DNA of 64,000 nt from Emydura subglobosa (taxonomy: Eukaryota > Chordata > Testudines > Chelidae). The notes beneath the pieces were generated by a model that made no database searches, was not told where the DNA came from, and saw only the letters and a program-made list of their open reading frames with translations. Of the stretch, positions 54,945-64,000 are shown piece by piece. Position numbers and translations under genes: made by a program. Location: positions 4,518,164-4,582,163 of the forward strand of contig ML680053.1 of the NCBI GenBank assembly GCA_007922225.1, written 5' to 3'. The stretch's first letter is position 1, and every line of letters starts with the position of its first letter.

Positions 54945-55850
54945 GGGTTTGTCTACATGAGGGGCTTAATCATCAGCTTTCTGATGTGACTCAGGTTACA
55001 CGCACTGTAGAGCCGCACTGATAGCCGGCACACAGGACATCCGTGCCGCCTTTCAGTTTGCCAGGGGCTTGCTGCCTACATGCCACGTGGCATTCGTGAT
55101 CCTTGGCTGTGCTGCTGCGCAGTGTGCATCCTGGGATTTTTCTTGCGCTGTGTGTTGTGAAATGCATAGTGGAAGCGAAGCAGGTTCAGATTTTTTAAAA
55201 AAATCCCATCATTCCTCTGTCTCCACCCCTCACTTTCTTTCTGGGCGGGCTAGCGCCATTTTTGAATTGCTGTCAGCCAGCATGGATCCAACAGCGAGTG
55301 CTCCATGTCACTAGGCAGGCAACCTCGAACCTGCTGAGGCTGCATTTAAAGCTGGATGAATCAGGCTTGGGACTTCTCCTGCTGCACTGCCCAGCGGCTT
55401 TTCCAGCCACTGGAGGAGCGTCAGAGGTGGACGAGGTTGAGGAAGAGGAAGACACCTAGCGCCTGACAGTAAAGGAGCAGTTCCTGGAGCCGCTTCGCAG
55501 CCTGATGCACCATTTCAGGGCTCAGGAAAACTAGCATGGCTAGGTGGATAGAATTGTCCTGTGGACATAAGAACGGCCATACGCTGTCAGACCAATGGTC
55601 CATCTAACCCAGGATCCTGTCTTCCGACAGTGGCTAATCCCAGGTTCTTCAGAGGGAATGAGCAGAACAGGACCTGGGATGACCAGCAGTGACAAGAGAA
55701 TTTCAAAACCTTTTTTTGAGATAGCCGCTGAACTAACCCCAGAGCTGCAGCGTCAGCGTGCCAACATGTGGTGCCTCAGACCAGTGGAGAAGCAGGTTGC
55801 CATTGCCACCTGGAAATCCCCACATGCTACCTGGCACTGTGACCTAGAGA
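54945..55850 (+). pseudogene. Harbinger (PIF) transposase N-terminal fragment
   Basis: The left edge GGGTTTGTCTACATGAGGGG looks like a Harbinger-type end. 5' leader-like DNA with GATCCTTGGCTGTGCTGC follows. From the ATG at 55281 a broken frame passes an acidic SEVDEVEEEED stretch. After a CR1 insertion (55563-55690) a frame at about 55700-55845 reads PFFEIAAELTPELQRQ and PVEKQVAIATWK. This matches the HARBI1-type segment just ahead of the helix-turn-helix and catalytic domain. The catalytic DDE part is absent, and a SINE begins at 55850. The element is dead. Such enzymes cut at TWA targets. Confidence 0.78.
55563..55690 (-). mobile_element. CR1 LINE 3' end inside the Harbinger remnant
   Basis: ACATAAGAACGGCCATACGC, then CAGACCAATGGTCCATCTAA and CAGGATCCTGTCTTCCGACA, the reversed tail of the subfamily at 14865 and 18045. 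It lies between the acidic leader and the conserved transposase segment. Confidence 0.9.
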
Positions 55851-56290
55851 ACTATGCCCTAGACTGGGACCCAAGAGCATTGGGTTCCAGCCCCAGCTCT
55901 GCTGCTTACCTTGCTGTGTTAAAGTAGGTAGATCACTTTATCTCTCCGCCTTGCACAGGGGTGTATCCAAGGGGGGGCAAGGGCTCCCCAGTAATCATCA
56001 GGGGCACAGAACTTTTCCAGGGGAGGGTGGGGATGAGCTGCTGCTGGGAGCAGGAAGCTGGGGTAGGAAGAGTGAGTCCTGCCCCAGGGCAGGGCTAGGG
56101 TGGGAGAGTGCAAGCTTCTGCTGGCTGGCAGGGGAAGCGGGAGGGGGAGGCACAGAATATGCACCTCCAAAGGGGGTCAAAGTTCAATTTCGGAGCAGGC
56201 CCTTAGTCTTGCACATGAGGGCCTTGATCTTGGTGGGGATCTTTGGTTGCTGCTTATAATATCTAGTACAGCCTTCACTCTCCTGGCCAT
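55850..56290 (+). mobile_element. MIR/CORE-type SINE split by an insertion
   Basis: Left piece to 55955: ATTGGGTTCCAGCCCCAGCT, CTTACCTTGCTGTGTT, TTTATCTCTCCGCCTTGCA. Right piece from about 56206: CTTGCACATGAGGGCCTTGA and ATAATATCTAGTACAG, the 3' part of the same family. Confidence 0.7.
55956..56205. mobile_element. Candidate non-autonomous hAT element
   Basis: CAGGGGTGTATCCAAGGG starts at 55956. The flanking octamers GCCTTGCA (55948-55955) and GTCTTGCA (56206-56213) match at 7 of 8 and both lie in SINE sequence. The right end (GCCCTTAG) is a poor inverted partner, so the class is tentative. The interior is purine-rich. Confidence 0.55.
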
Positions 56291-56294
56291 GAGA

Positions 56295-56735
56295 AAATGA
56301 ACAGGGGCAGGTCTGATCCTGCAAACCTTAGGCTGTACAGAATGAGGCCCTATGTTTGTTTCTTAGTATTTTATTTGTCATTTCCTATTTTATGCTGGTT
56401 TATAATATTCTAAGGGGTCAACTTCAACTTCTTTTGGACACCCAAAACTCCCACTGTACTCACCGACAGCACCGCATGCCCCAGGCAGGCCGGATCAAAC
56501 CCTACATGTTATGGTACATCAGTGGGGGATAGGAATGGCTAGGTACATGCTGCCCCTGCCTTGCAATGAACTCAGTCTGGGCCTGCCCCGGTGCCTGAGC
56601 AGGATCAGATCCCTAGTCACTCCAGGGACTAGAACTGTGTACAGACTTTAGGGAGCACGCCTGCAAATGTGATGGAAGCAAGCGTAGCGCTTACTGCTGT
56701 GAGCAAGCCTATATTGAAGTCAATGTTAGCAAACA
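56295..56735. other. Intergenic, no gene seen
   Basis: 56305-56350 is a scrap of the GATCCTGCAAAC MITE. The rest is anonymous. Confidence 0.4.
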
Positions 56736-56738
56736 CTG

Positions 56739-56858
56739 AGGGTGACCAGATGTCCAGAGTGGAGAGGGACAGTCCCAATATTTGGTGCTTTGTCTTATGT
56801 AGCTGCCTATTACCCTCCACCCGTTCTGATTTTCCACACTTGCTATCTGGTCACCCTA
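56739..56858. mobile_element. Palindromic MITE with AGGGTGACCAGAT ends
   Basis: AGGGTGACCAGATGTCC at the left and TATCTGGTCACCCTA at the right are inverted almost perfectly. The interior has GGGACAGTCCCAATATTTGG. The flanking octamers CAAACACT and CAACCACC agree at 6 of 8, in keeping with a hAT-type duplication. Confidence 0.85.
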
Positions 56859-57007
56859 CAACCACCGCACTGTGCAAGACTGGACACTGACTGGTGTAGG
56901 ATCCGATTCTGCTCTCCCGGTAAACGGGGAGCGAGGTGACTGAAAATCAGTGGAGTGTCCCATGGGGGTCAGGTCAGAACGTGGGAATGAGTGTGATGGG
57001 AAAGAAG

Positions 57008-57256
57008 ATAGAATCACAGAAGATTAGGGTTGGAAGGGACCTCAGGAGGTATCTAGTCTAACCCCCTGGCCAAAGCAGGACTAACCTCAGCTAAATCATC
57101 CCAGCCAGGGCTTTATCCAGCTGCACCTTAAAAACCTCTAAGGGTGGAGACTCCGCCGCCTCCCTAGGTAACCCATTCCAGTGCTTCACCACCCTCCTAG
57201 TAAAAAACTTTTTCCTAATGTCCAACCTAGACCTCCCCCCCCTGCAACTTGAGACC
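57008..57256 (-). mobile_element. CR1 LINE 3' end
   Basis: TAGAATCACAGAAGATTAGG, then AAGGGACCTCAGGAGGTATC, CTCCGCCGCCTCCCTAGGTA and TTGAGACCACTG. Lies just left of the CpG island. Confidence 0.93.
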
Positions 57257-57804
57257 ACTGTTAGCTAGGCCAGGAGGCAGAGATAACCCAGGCCTGGCCT
57301 AGCTAATCCCTTCAGCTCTTCTAACAGGACGGGGAGAAACTGCCACAGGGCCAAAGGGATTGTCTGCACCTCCCCTTTGTTACTGCAAGAGCTAAAGTTG
57401 CACAACTCAGGCCAAGCTGCCGCTGCTGTCTCCGTCTCCTTCCCTCCCAGATGTTCTCTTCTGTGCCGCCATCTGTTGAGATCCCCACCCCCTTCCCCAA
57501 GTCCCCCCCAGTAATAAACCGCCTGGAGGAGACAGGGCAGCGCCTCCGGCCTGGATGCAGCGAAAAGCCGCACGCTGCAGACGCTCCCTTAGCGTCCACA
57601 GCCCGGCTTCGGCGCAGCTGCTGGACGCGGCCAGCAGAGCTGGGCGCTTTTGAGACGCTCCCCGGAGCCGGGACTGGTGGGGAAGCGCCGGGTGGGGGGG
57701 AGCTGCAGTTGTGCGCGGCTCGCAGCGCTGCCGGAGGGAGGCAGCGGTTCGCGCCCGCTCTAGCAATGCCGGGGAGAGGGCGGCCGGAGGGGTGCAATTA
57801 GCGG

Positions 57805-57851
57805 GGGGCGGGGGGAAGGCGGTGCAGCGAGCGGGGGTGCCGCCAGATTGG
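57805..57851 (+). promoter_or_regulatory. GC box and inverted CCAAT box
   Basis: GGGGCGGGG at 57805-57813 fits an Sp1/KLF site. ATTGGCTGG at 57847 is a CCAAT box read on the minus strand (NF-Y type). No TATA box is seen. Transcription starting about 60-100 bases downstream on the plus strand would fit the exon proposed next. Confidence 0.5.
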
Positions 57852-57914
57852 CTGGGGGCTGAAAAGCAGGCAGGGGTGCGTGCGCTGTGCAGGGGAGGCA
57901 GCCGGGGACTCAAT

Positions 57915-58004
57915 GCAAGCCGGGCTCGCTCAGCAGCCTGCCGCCTCCTCCTCCTCCTCGCCCGCCCCAGGTGCCGGTCTCGGGGGGCGCGTCCTCCGCC
58001 AAAG
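57915..58004 (+). other. Candidate first exon with consensus splice donor
   Basis: Ends at AAAG|GTGAGT, with the intron starting at 58005, a full consensus donor. A second donor, AAAG|GTGAGC, lies 115 bases on (exon end 58119). An ATG at 57913 opens a frame that reaches the first donor after 30 codons in phase 2, with a Ser run and Gly-rich end. I do not recognise the peptide, so it may be 5' UTR. The start coordinate is a guess from the CCAAT spacing. The host gene cannot be named from this window. Confidence 0.45.
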
Positions 58005-59134
58005 GTGAGTGGTTCCCCGGGGCCATCGCCCGGCTCCCCAACTTCCCAGCTCCGACCGACCGCAGCGCGCCTGGATGCAGCTGCTGGGGGGGTCCGGGGG
58101 AGGGGGGTGCACAACAAAGGTGAGCTGCCCGTGCAGGCTGGATGGCCCCGGCTGGCTTTGCCCGGCTCCCCCCGGCTCCGTTCCCCCCCAGTCACCGGAG
58201 CGGGGGGAAAGCGGGATCCCCCCCCCCCCTCGGCCGTGCGGCGAGCGATCGCCTTCCTTCAACTCGGGGCCGAGGCGGAGTTTGCTTCCCCCGTGCGCCC
58301 ACCTCTGCTTTTCATCCAGGGGCTGGGGGGTGCGGACATTTCTCGGCCCATTGGCGAAGTCCCTGGCAGAAATGGAAGCGGCTGGGTTTGAACTCACAGA
58401 CCGCCCGCCCGCCCGGGTTCACCTGGGCTGGGCACGGGGAGAGATGGCTCAATCCCATGGCAAATCATCCACAAGCAGGCGGGGGCTGGGGGGGGGGGGA
58501 TTTGGGGTTCGGTTTCCAAAGACTCAAACCGGCCCCGCAGAGGACGGGAGGCGATTTCACGCGCCTGGCTCGTGGTCGGGGTTTGCAAAGCCTGACGCCT
58601 GGCTCGTTTCCCCTAGCAGATTGCGGGGGGCACTGCGCGTCCAGCCTCTTGCGAAGATTTCCCTGCCTCCCTCTCGCTTCTTTTTATGATTATTCGCCCC
58701 CTCCAGCCTTCCCTGGCTCTCCCCTCTTGCAAGGGGTCGGTGGCTGGAGTCGGTTGCAATTGCCACGGTTGCAAGTAATCTGATCGGCAGCTGGAGTCAG
58801 TCCGTGGCCCCCCCCCCCCCTCCGGATTCAGGGCTTTGACTTCGCTCCCTGGTTTCCCCCTTCCATCCCCTCCCCCTGCTCGTCTCCCAGCTCCCTCCTC
58901 TCACAGCCAGGCTCAGATGCATTCAGGGGGCAGGGGGTGCGGGGAGGAAGAAGCCAGGCGGGCTGCACTGAGCGGTGCTCGAAAGACACGGGCTGAAAGG
59001 AACTTTTGCAGAGCAAGGATCTGATCAAGGGGGCTAGCAGAGAGGGAGGAGGGGCTACGAAGGGGCAGCGGGGGAAAGCCACTCCGCAGGCAGTGCTCAC
59101 AGTAGGTTAAGAGGTTACTGGCTCGTTCACCTCT

Positions 59135-60325
59135 GGCTGGATCAGCCCAGACATGCATGCTGCTGGAAGGATTGAAGCCACAGCGAAAGGTAAAGTTGGT
59201 CTAATCTCGAATCTGGTGCATGCAGAGATAAGGGCAGAACAGCCTCCCTGGACCTGGCATTTCCAGCCTCTCTAAGGTGGGGGAAGTAGTAGAGGATTTT
59301 TGTCTTCTCCAAAAAAGAATAGGCCATCCGAGAAGGAGGGGGGCCAGATAATGCACACGCCCTGCAAACTTATAACCAGTCATAAGAATCTGGCCGCTTT
59401 TATTAGTAATGCCTTAGTCAGTAGAAGAGGTAGCTCGTGGTAAATGTATTCATGTGTTAGACCACAGCATGTGGCAGTTGACTGGGAACAAAATGCCTAT
59501 GGACTCTCTCCTACTGACTTGGATTGGAAATTATGAACTGAAAACTGGATTGCGCTCACTGTGTAAAACTAAACCTGATGGCCTCTGTAGGGGAAGAATA
59601 AGATTGTTCCTCTTATGGGAGGCGTTCAGGGTTTTGCCCCCCATCCCCAATAACTGATGATTCATGTTGCTGTTTGCTGGAGGGGCAAAATCCTAATGTA
59701 ATGGAGTGGCAGGAAATGGAGCTGAGAACCACTGTTGCAGAGAAGAAATGAGCCAGGTAACTTTTCTCTAGTGGTTAAGACAAGTACAGTCAAGACAACT
59801 TCTGGATTGTCAGCATGGGTTGGGGAGGGCAAAAACAGCTTCATCTCTGGAGATGAAAGATTTGCCCAGACATCAGCTGTAATAATAAATCAGGTGTGTT
59901 GCTGCTACCCCAGCATTCGCTCTAGTTATGTTAGGACGCTTGTATTCCTGGCTGCGGCTCTCTGCACTGGACAGAGCAGTCGGTGCTGAGCACTGTGACT
60001 GCATTCAAATCCCAGTATCGGAGTTATTGCCATAGAACCGGAGCTAGTATTTCAGGTCCCTTCAGCTCTCACAGTGATGGTGAGCATTGAAAATCGCTGG
60101 GTAGAAGATATAAACAAACACTGCACCAGAGCCGTGCAAGCTTCTAAAGATGTCACTCTGACCCTCCTTGTCCTACTAGATGCTAACATGATTGGAGGGG
60201 GCCTGGCAGTTAAAGCATCTTTCCAAGAGTTTGCAATGTAACCCTGTCTTCCTGCACCCCACCACCAGAGGGTGTGGAGAGGACCTGTGCTCTGTAAGGA
60301 TGGCTTTAGCCTTAATCTCTGTAAT
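59135..60325. other. Probable intron, no exon called
   Basis: A possible tiny exon near 59147-59182 ends CAGCGAAAG|GTAAAG. It is treated under findings. The rest is anonymous. Confidence 0.4.
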
Positions 60326-60329
60326 CATT

Positions 60330-60575
60330 ATCATTTATTTGTATTACACTGAGCACCTGAGCCTGTTCTGTGCTGAGGATTCTGTGATACTAAGTACTCT
60401 ATAGCTACACAGGGAGAAACAGTCCCTGCCTTGAAGAGTTCACAGTCTTAACAGACACGGCAGACAAAGGAAGCTTTATTATCCCCATTTTTACAGATAT
60501 TGGGGTGGTGGGACCAAGGTACATGTTAAGCGTTGTACAGGGAGTCGGTGGCGGAACCAGGAATTGAGTCCCAGC
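60330..60575 (-). mobile_element. SINE, near full length
   Basis: TTATTTGTATTACACTGAGC, then CAGTCCCTGCCTTGAAGAGT, TTATCCCCATTTTTACAGAT and CGGAACCAGGAATTGAGTCC, all reversed. Confidence 0.82.
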
Positions 60576-60722
60576 CTTAACGTCAACGAATTCCTGAATT
60601 TTGTTTTATGTGGTCTTGGAGGAGGGTAGCACGATCATTTTCTTGTGTGTGTGCACGCACGTGTGTGTAGCTGGGAGGGAGGGGGCAGGGAAGAGTGGGT
60701 TGATAAGTGGTGAGGAGGGGGA

Positions 60723-60748
60723 CTAGAGAGAGAGAGAGAGAGAGAGAG

Positions 60749-60840
<92 letters not shown>

Positions 60841-60841
60841 G
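60723..60841. repeat. Compound microsatellite (AG)n(TG)n(AG)n
   Basis: About 14 AG units (60725-60752), about 34 GT units (60753-60821) and about 10 GA units (to 60841), nearly uninterrupted. The His/Thr and Ser/Leu frames read through it are artefacts. Alternating purine-pyrimidine sequence of this length can adopt Z-DNA. Confidence 0.97.
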
Positions 60842-60844
60842 GGC

Positions 60845-63595
60845 ATCAGTGGTTATATTAAATATATTAAATACCAATTATGTTGTCAAGACTGTACAAT
60901 AGAACTCTGTATGCATGGCATCCTTCACATAAACTGTATCTTCAAACGCCTTGCAGAATTACAAAGCAGCAGCAGTAATGGTGTCACCTATGCAAAACTG
61001 GTGCGAACGTCTTGGACTGTGAATGAATTCAAGCGATGGATTTCTGAATTTATGCCTTGGACAGTGAATGAATTAGACGAAACTGGAGAGAAATGAATAG
61101 ACGCTGGTGACGGAGGAGAAGATGATACGGAGTGTGTCTAGATCCTATGGTGGTGGTCACTGTAGAAATCCCGGTCAGGCATTGGTGTGATGGGGAAATA
61201 CAGGAAGGGTGCTCCAGATTGCAGGAGCTGCAGAGGAGAAAGATCTTGCCCCAACCCTGTAGGAAGGGAAGCAGAGAAAAGGCCAGTGCTGAATAAATGG
61301 GAAGAGAGGTGAGAGAAATGAGGCCCATAAAGTAGGCAGTCCAGGAAGAAGCTTTAAAATGAGGAAAGTAATTTTGAACCAGTGCCTGCAGTGTGACCGT
61401 GAAGTGCATCGCCAGGCAGTGTGAAAAGCTAGGAGTGAAATCGGAATAACTACCTTCCGGAGGTTTAGACTTTTCACTCTGTCCCTAACTGTTCCTTTTC
61501 CTCTTTCAGGCTCTTCTCCCTCCTCCTTGCTAGTCAGCTGGTTGGGGGTGGGGGGGAAGGAGCATTAGGGTGGGGATGGGTCTCTGGCTTTATAAGACAA
61601 TCATTCCTTTTACACCAGCCCTACTGCCTGCCTGAGTTTCTGAAGGCTGGGGGCAGAGTCCGAGATCAGAGAGGAACAGGGGTGCTGTGTGGCACTTCCC
61701 AGAGCTAGCATTTTGGCAGGCAATCAAAAGAAACTTCCAAACATCGAGATTGTGGGGGAGGGAGAAGACGAACGTTGGCCAAACCAACAATTTTTATTTT
61801 CAGCCTTGGCGTCAAGTCCTGTCAAGATTAACATATAAACCAGAGTAAAAGACAAAGCCACGCGGGCGTTAGCATGGTGCCGATTCTCCTTCTTGAATGG
61901 GAGCTGCTACTCCTTGTGCGCTAAGGGGTTTTTCGGTGTGCCGTGCGACAGCGAAAGAGGCAGGGAAAACTAAAACCAGGAACCCTTTGGGAAGTAGAAA
62001 CTGAATGGCCTTTGTTATTCTGGAGCTTGTTCTCAGTGCCACTCAAACCCGGCTGAAATCGGACTGTTGGTGCAGTGGTTAACTGATGAAACATAGCCGC
62101 CCAACGGGCCGGGGCTGTGGCTGTGTGTAATACTTGGTGGTGGTACTTGCGGGTTCTTGTTCCTTCCCCTTCTTTCTGCCCCGGGCTCTCTCTCTAACTG
62201 AACTTTCTCCTACCTCTCTCTCAGTTGCTAGCCTTCGAGCACAGCGGCCTGCCATGTACGTGGTTTGTAGGCTGGGCGGGAGGTGCACAGCTAACAGAGA
62301 AACTGTGCTCTTTAAAGCATGCTACAGTCACAGCCAGTGGCCATGGGTTTGTTACAGTGCTGTTATTATTAGATGGGGCCCGTCTAGGCACTTCACGGCT
62401 GTCATTATTCAGCACAGCGTAGCCCTCCCGGACTTAGCAACGGAGAATATAGGACTCCCGCTGGAAGACGCACAGCCACCTGCCACTTGAGCTGAAGGAG
62501 AATCTCATTAGCGGAATAGGGTCTATGACACACAGGTGAATGAATGCGATTCGTCGTGCTGGCGAGTTCATTACAGTGTTAGCTCCTTTGGGCTGGCCTG
62601 GATCCTCTGGGTGAGTGCTTCTCAACGGTTGGGTCACCACCTGCAGTGGATTTTGGGTCAGGCCTTTGCCTTCCACGGGCCTTCACTCAGTTTGGGGAGC
62701 CCTATCTCAGGCCCTTGTTAAACAGGGCTCCAGACAAAATGGTTGCCGACGTGCTCTGGCCCACAGGCGTTCCAGCACGCCTTGTTCAGTGTGGCTCTGC
62801 TCCCGCGTGGCCCACCGGTGTGGGCTGAGTCCGGCTGGGTCACAAACCAATCTTGCTGGCTCTCGCTCCGTGCAGACTTTACATTTAAAGACTGTTTCTG
62901 ATCATCCGTGTTGCAGCCGGGCCTGAAGGCTCCGATTGGGACCGTGGCGGGTGAGGCGCTGCATGGGGCCATTCGAAGGGCCTGGTCCGAAAAGCTCACG
63001 GTCAGGACAAGAGGCAACAAGTGAGCGTGACATACTGTATGTTTGGGGGCAGGACAGGGCAGTGGTAACAAAGGGAGCTCTCTTGCTCTTCCCAGCATGC
63101 ACAAAGCCATAGAAGTTGAGATGGGGAAAATTCCTCTCGGATCACAATCTATCCCTCCATCACCGACAGGCCCCAGTGTTGGAGCAGTGGGGAGGGGAGA
63201 GAGACTCCGAAGACCCTGATTCTGGTAGGTGTCGCCACAAGGAAACCGCTCTGCGTTGGTCACAAAAGCATACCTTTAACGCAGGCTCCTGGGCCCTGAT
63301 TCAGGAAAGTGTCCCTGCTTAAAAAGGGTGCTTAAGAGTGTGCTTGGATCCCACTGAATAACGTGTGCTTTATGTGCTGGGTTGAATTAGGCCCCCCTAC
63401 AAGGAATGGGGCAAACGCTACCCTATTGCACTCAGTGGCGGAGTAGGGCTAGAACGCAGGGAAACACTGTTGTGGCACTGTATGTGCGTGGCCATGCTGG
63501 CAGGGGTACACGGTATTTGTACTTCCAAAAATTAGAACTCTACCTTTGCTCCTGTGGGTGTTTGAGAACAGAGGTTAGCTCCCTGTGTTTGCCAT
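60845..63595. other. Probable intron, no exon called
   Basis: 61011-61074 contains a 19-base near-duplicate at a 45-base spacing (CTTGGACTGTGAATGAATT). 61190-61420 resembles an unnamed repeat. 62600-62760 starts with a GTGCTTCTCAACGGTTGGG phrase typical of interspersed repeats. 63288-63395 is a palindromic relic. No exon supported. Confidence 0.4.
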
Positions 63596-63599
63596 ATGA

Positions 63600-63685
63600 C
63601 GCTTGTAAAATGCGGATAATACTTTCCTTTGCAAAGTGCTTTGAGATCTGTGGATGAAAAGGGCTATGTAAATTACCATCCGCAG
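63600..63685 (+). mobile_element. MIR/CORE-type SINE 3' half
   Basis: GTAAAATGCGGATAATACTT, then CTTTGCAAAGTGCTTTGAGA and GGATGAAAAGGGCTATGTAA, the part of a MIR-type SINE downstream of the missing head. Confidence 0.85.
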
Positions 63686-63799
63686 TGACCACAGTGTGAG
63701 CTTTAATGCTCCTTAAAACTGACATGGTTCTCTTATTTATTTTTCCTTTAAAGTAATTTTCTTGCATGGCTTACACCCGGAGTTTATCTTTGAGAGTAT

Positions 63800-64000
63800 C
63801 TTGGGGCATGTCTACACAGCACCTGGCAGCAAGCCTCCCAGCCTGGGTTGTCAGACTTAGGCTTTGCACTTTAAAAATAGCAGTGCAGACAGCGCTTTGA
63901 AGTTGTGACTCCGCCTCTGAAACCTTGGGTGGGTGGGGCTTCAGAGTTGGCACTCCAATGTCTATGCAGCTGTTGTCCACACGGGGCTGAGTCCATTGAC
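63800..64000. mobile_element. Harbinger-like MITE, cut by the window edge
   Basis: GGGGCATGTCTACACAGCAC starts the element. GCAAGCCTCCCAGCCTGGG and AGCAGTGCAGACAGCGCTTT match the piece at 20785-20900. The partner end would lie beyond 64000; CCACACGGGGCTGAG near 63978 belongs to the second arm. Confidence 0.7.

Larger units (their letters stand above)
57420..59130 (+). promoter_or_regulatory. CpG island
   Basis: About 1.7 kb of CpG-dense, GC-rich DNA with no transposon ends or tandem-repeat structure, unlike the TE-derived GC blocks elsewhere in the window. It contains G-runs (for example 58483-58498) and C-runs (58219-58228, 58808-58820). Long frames on both strands (57407-58195 minus, 57711-58391 plus) are explained by low stop frequency in GC-rich DNA. 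It most likely marks a constitutive or developmental promoter. Confidence 0.8.

Noticed and set aside
57407..58195. 262-codon minus-strand frame in the CpG island
   Set aside because: Low-complexity Arg/Ala/Pro/Ser content, overlaps equally long plus-strand frames, and no conserved motif. Explained by few stop codons in GC-rich DNA.
60583..60877. His/Thr-repeat and Ser/Leu-repeat frames
   Set aside because: Direct translation of the AG/GT microsatellite.

Overview
This is a stretch of vertebrate nuclear DNA, and I read it as a reptile of the turtle lineage (inference). The evidence is the repeat content: many CR1 LINE 3' ends in several subfamilies, MIR/CORE-type tRNA-derived SINEs with a VNTR-like sprinkling of palindromic MITEs, hAT and Harbinger transposase remnants, a Ty3/Gypsy pol remnant and a non-LTR reverse transcriptase tail. 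There are no operons, no CRISPR arrays, no rRNA or tRNA genes that I can support, and no intact protein-coding gene that I recognise. Most open frames are chance frames in GC-rich or repeat DNA, and many begin at non-ATG codons.

Layout. 1-2447: degenerate hAT transposase on the minus strand, cut by the window edge. 2448-4098: GC-rich repeat complex with hAT-like termini. 4099-9200: CR1 and SINE pieces in anonymous DNA. 9200-10870: GC-rich unit with a TATA box, an acidic 126-residue open frame and a minisatellite of hairpin-forming units. 10870-22985: intergenic DNA with SINEs, CR1s, palindromic MITEs and one repeat-poor AT-rich block (about 14090-14400). 22990-24245: broken Ty3/Gypsy pol. 24455-42100: CR1, SINE and MITE territory with a third copy of a GC-rich hAT family (28026-28370) and a non-LTR reverse transcriptase tail with a zinc finger (41310-41990). 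42260-43320: LTR-like repeat. 43449-57260: dense nested mobile DNA. Here one GC-rich hAT copy sits inside a palindromic MITE with an 8-base target duplication, and a palindromic MITE sits in a SINE between TTAA copies. A Harbinger transposase fragment is itself interrupted by CR1. 57420-59130: CpG island with GC and CCAAT boxes and consensus splice donors, the only strong sign of a host gene. It probably marks a first exon of a plus-strand gene whose coding exons lie to the right. 59135-64000: intron-like DNA with SINEs, a long compound microsatellite and a MITE.

The parts do not form a pathway. What the window records is layering of transposons, with several insertions datable relative to each other, next to one likely promoter. 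The best candidates for something undescribed are the GC-rich non-autonomous hAT family, the palindromic MITE with TTAA duplication and the small TATA-driven acidic frame at 9694-10074.
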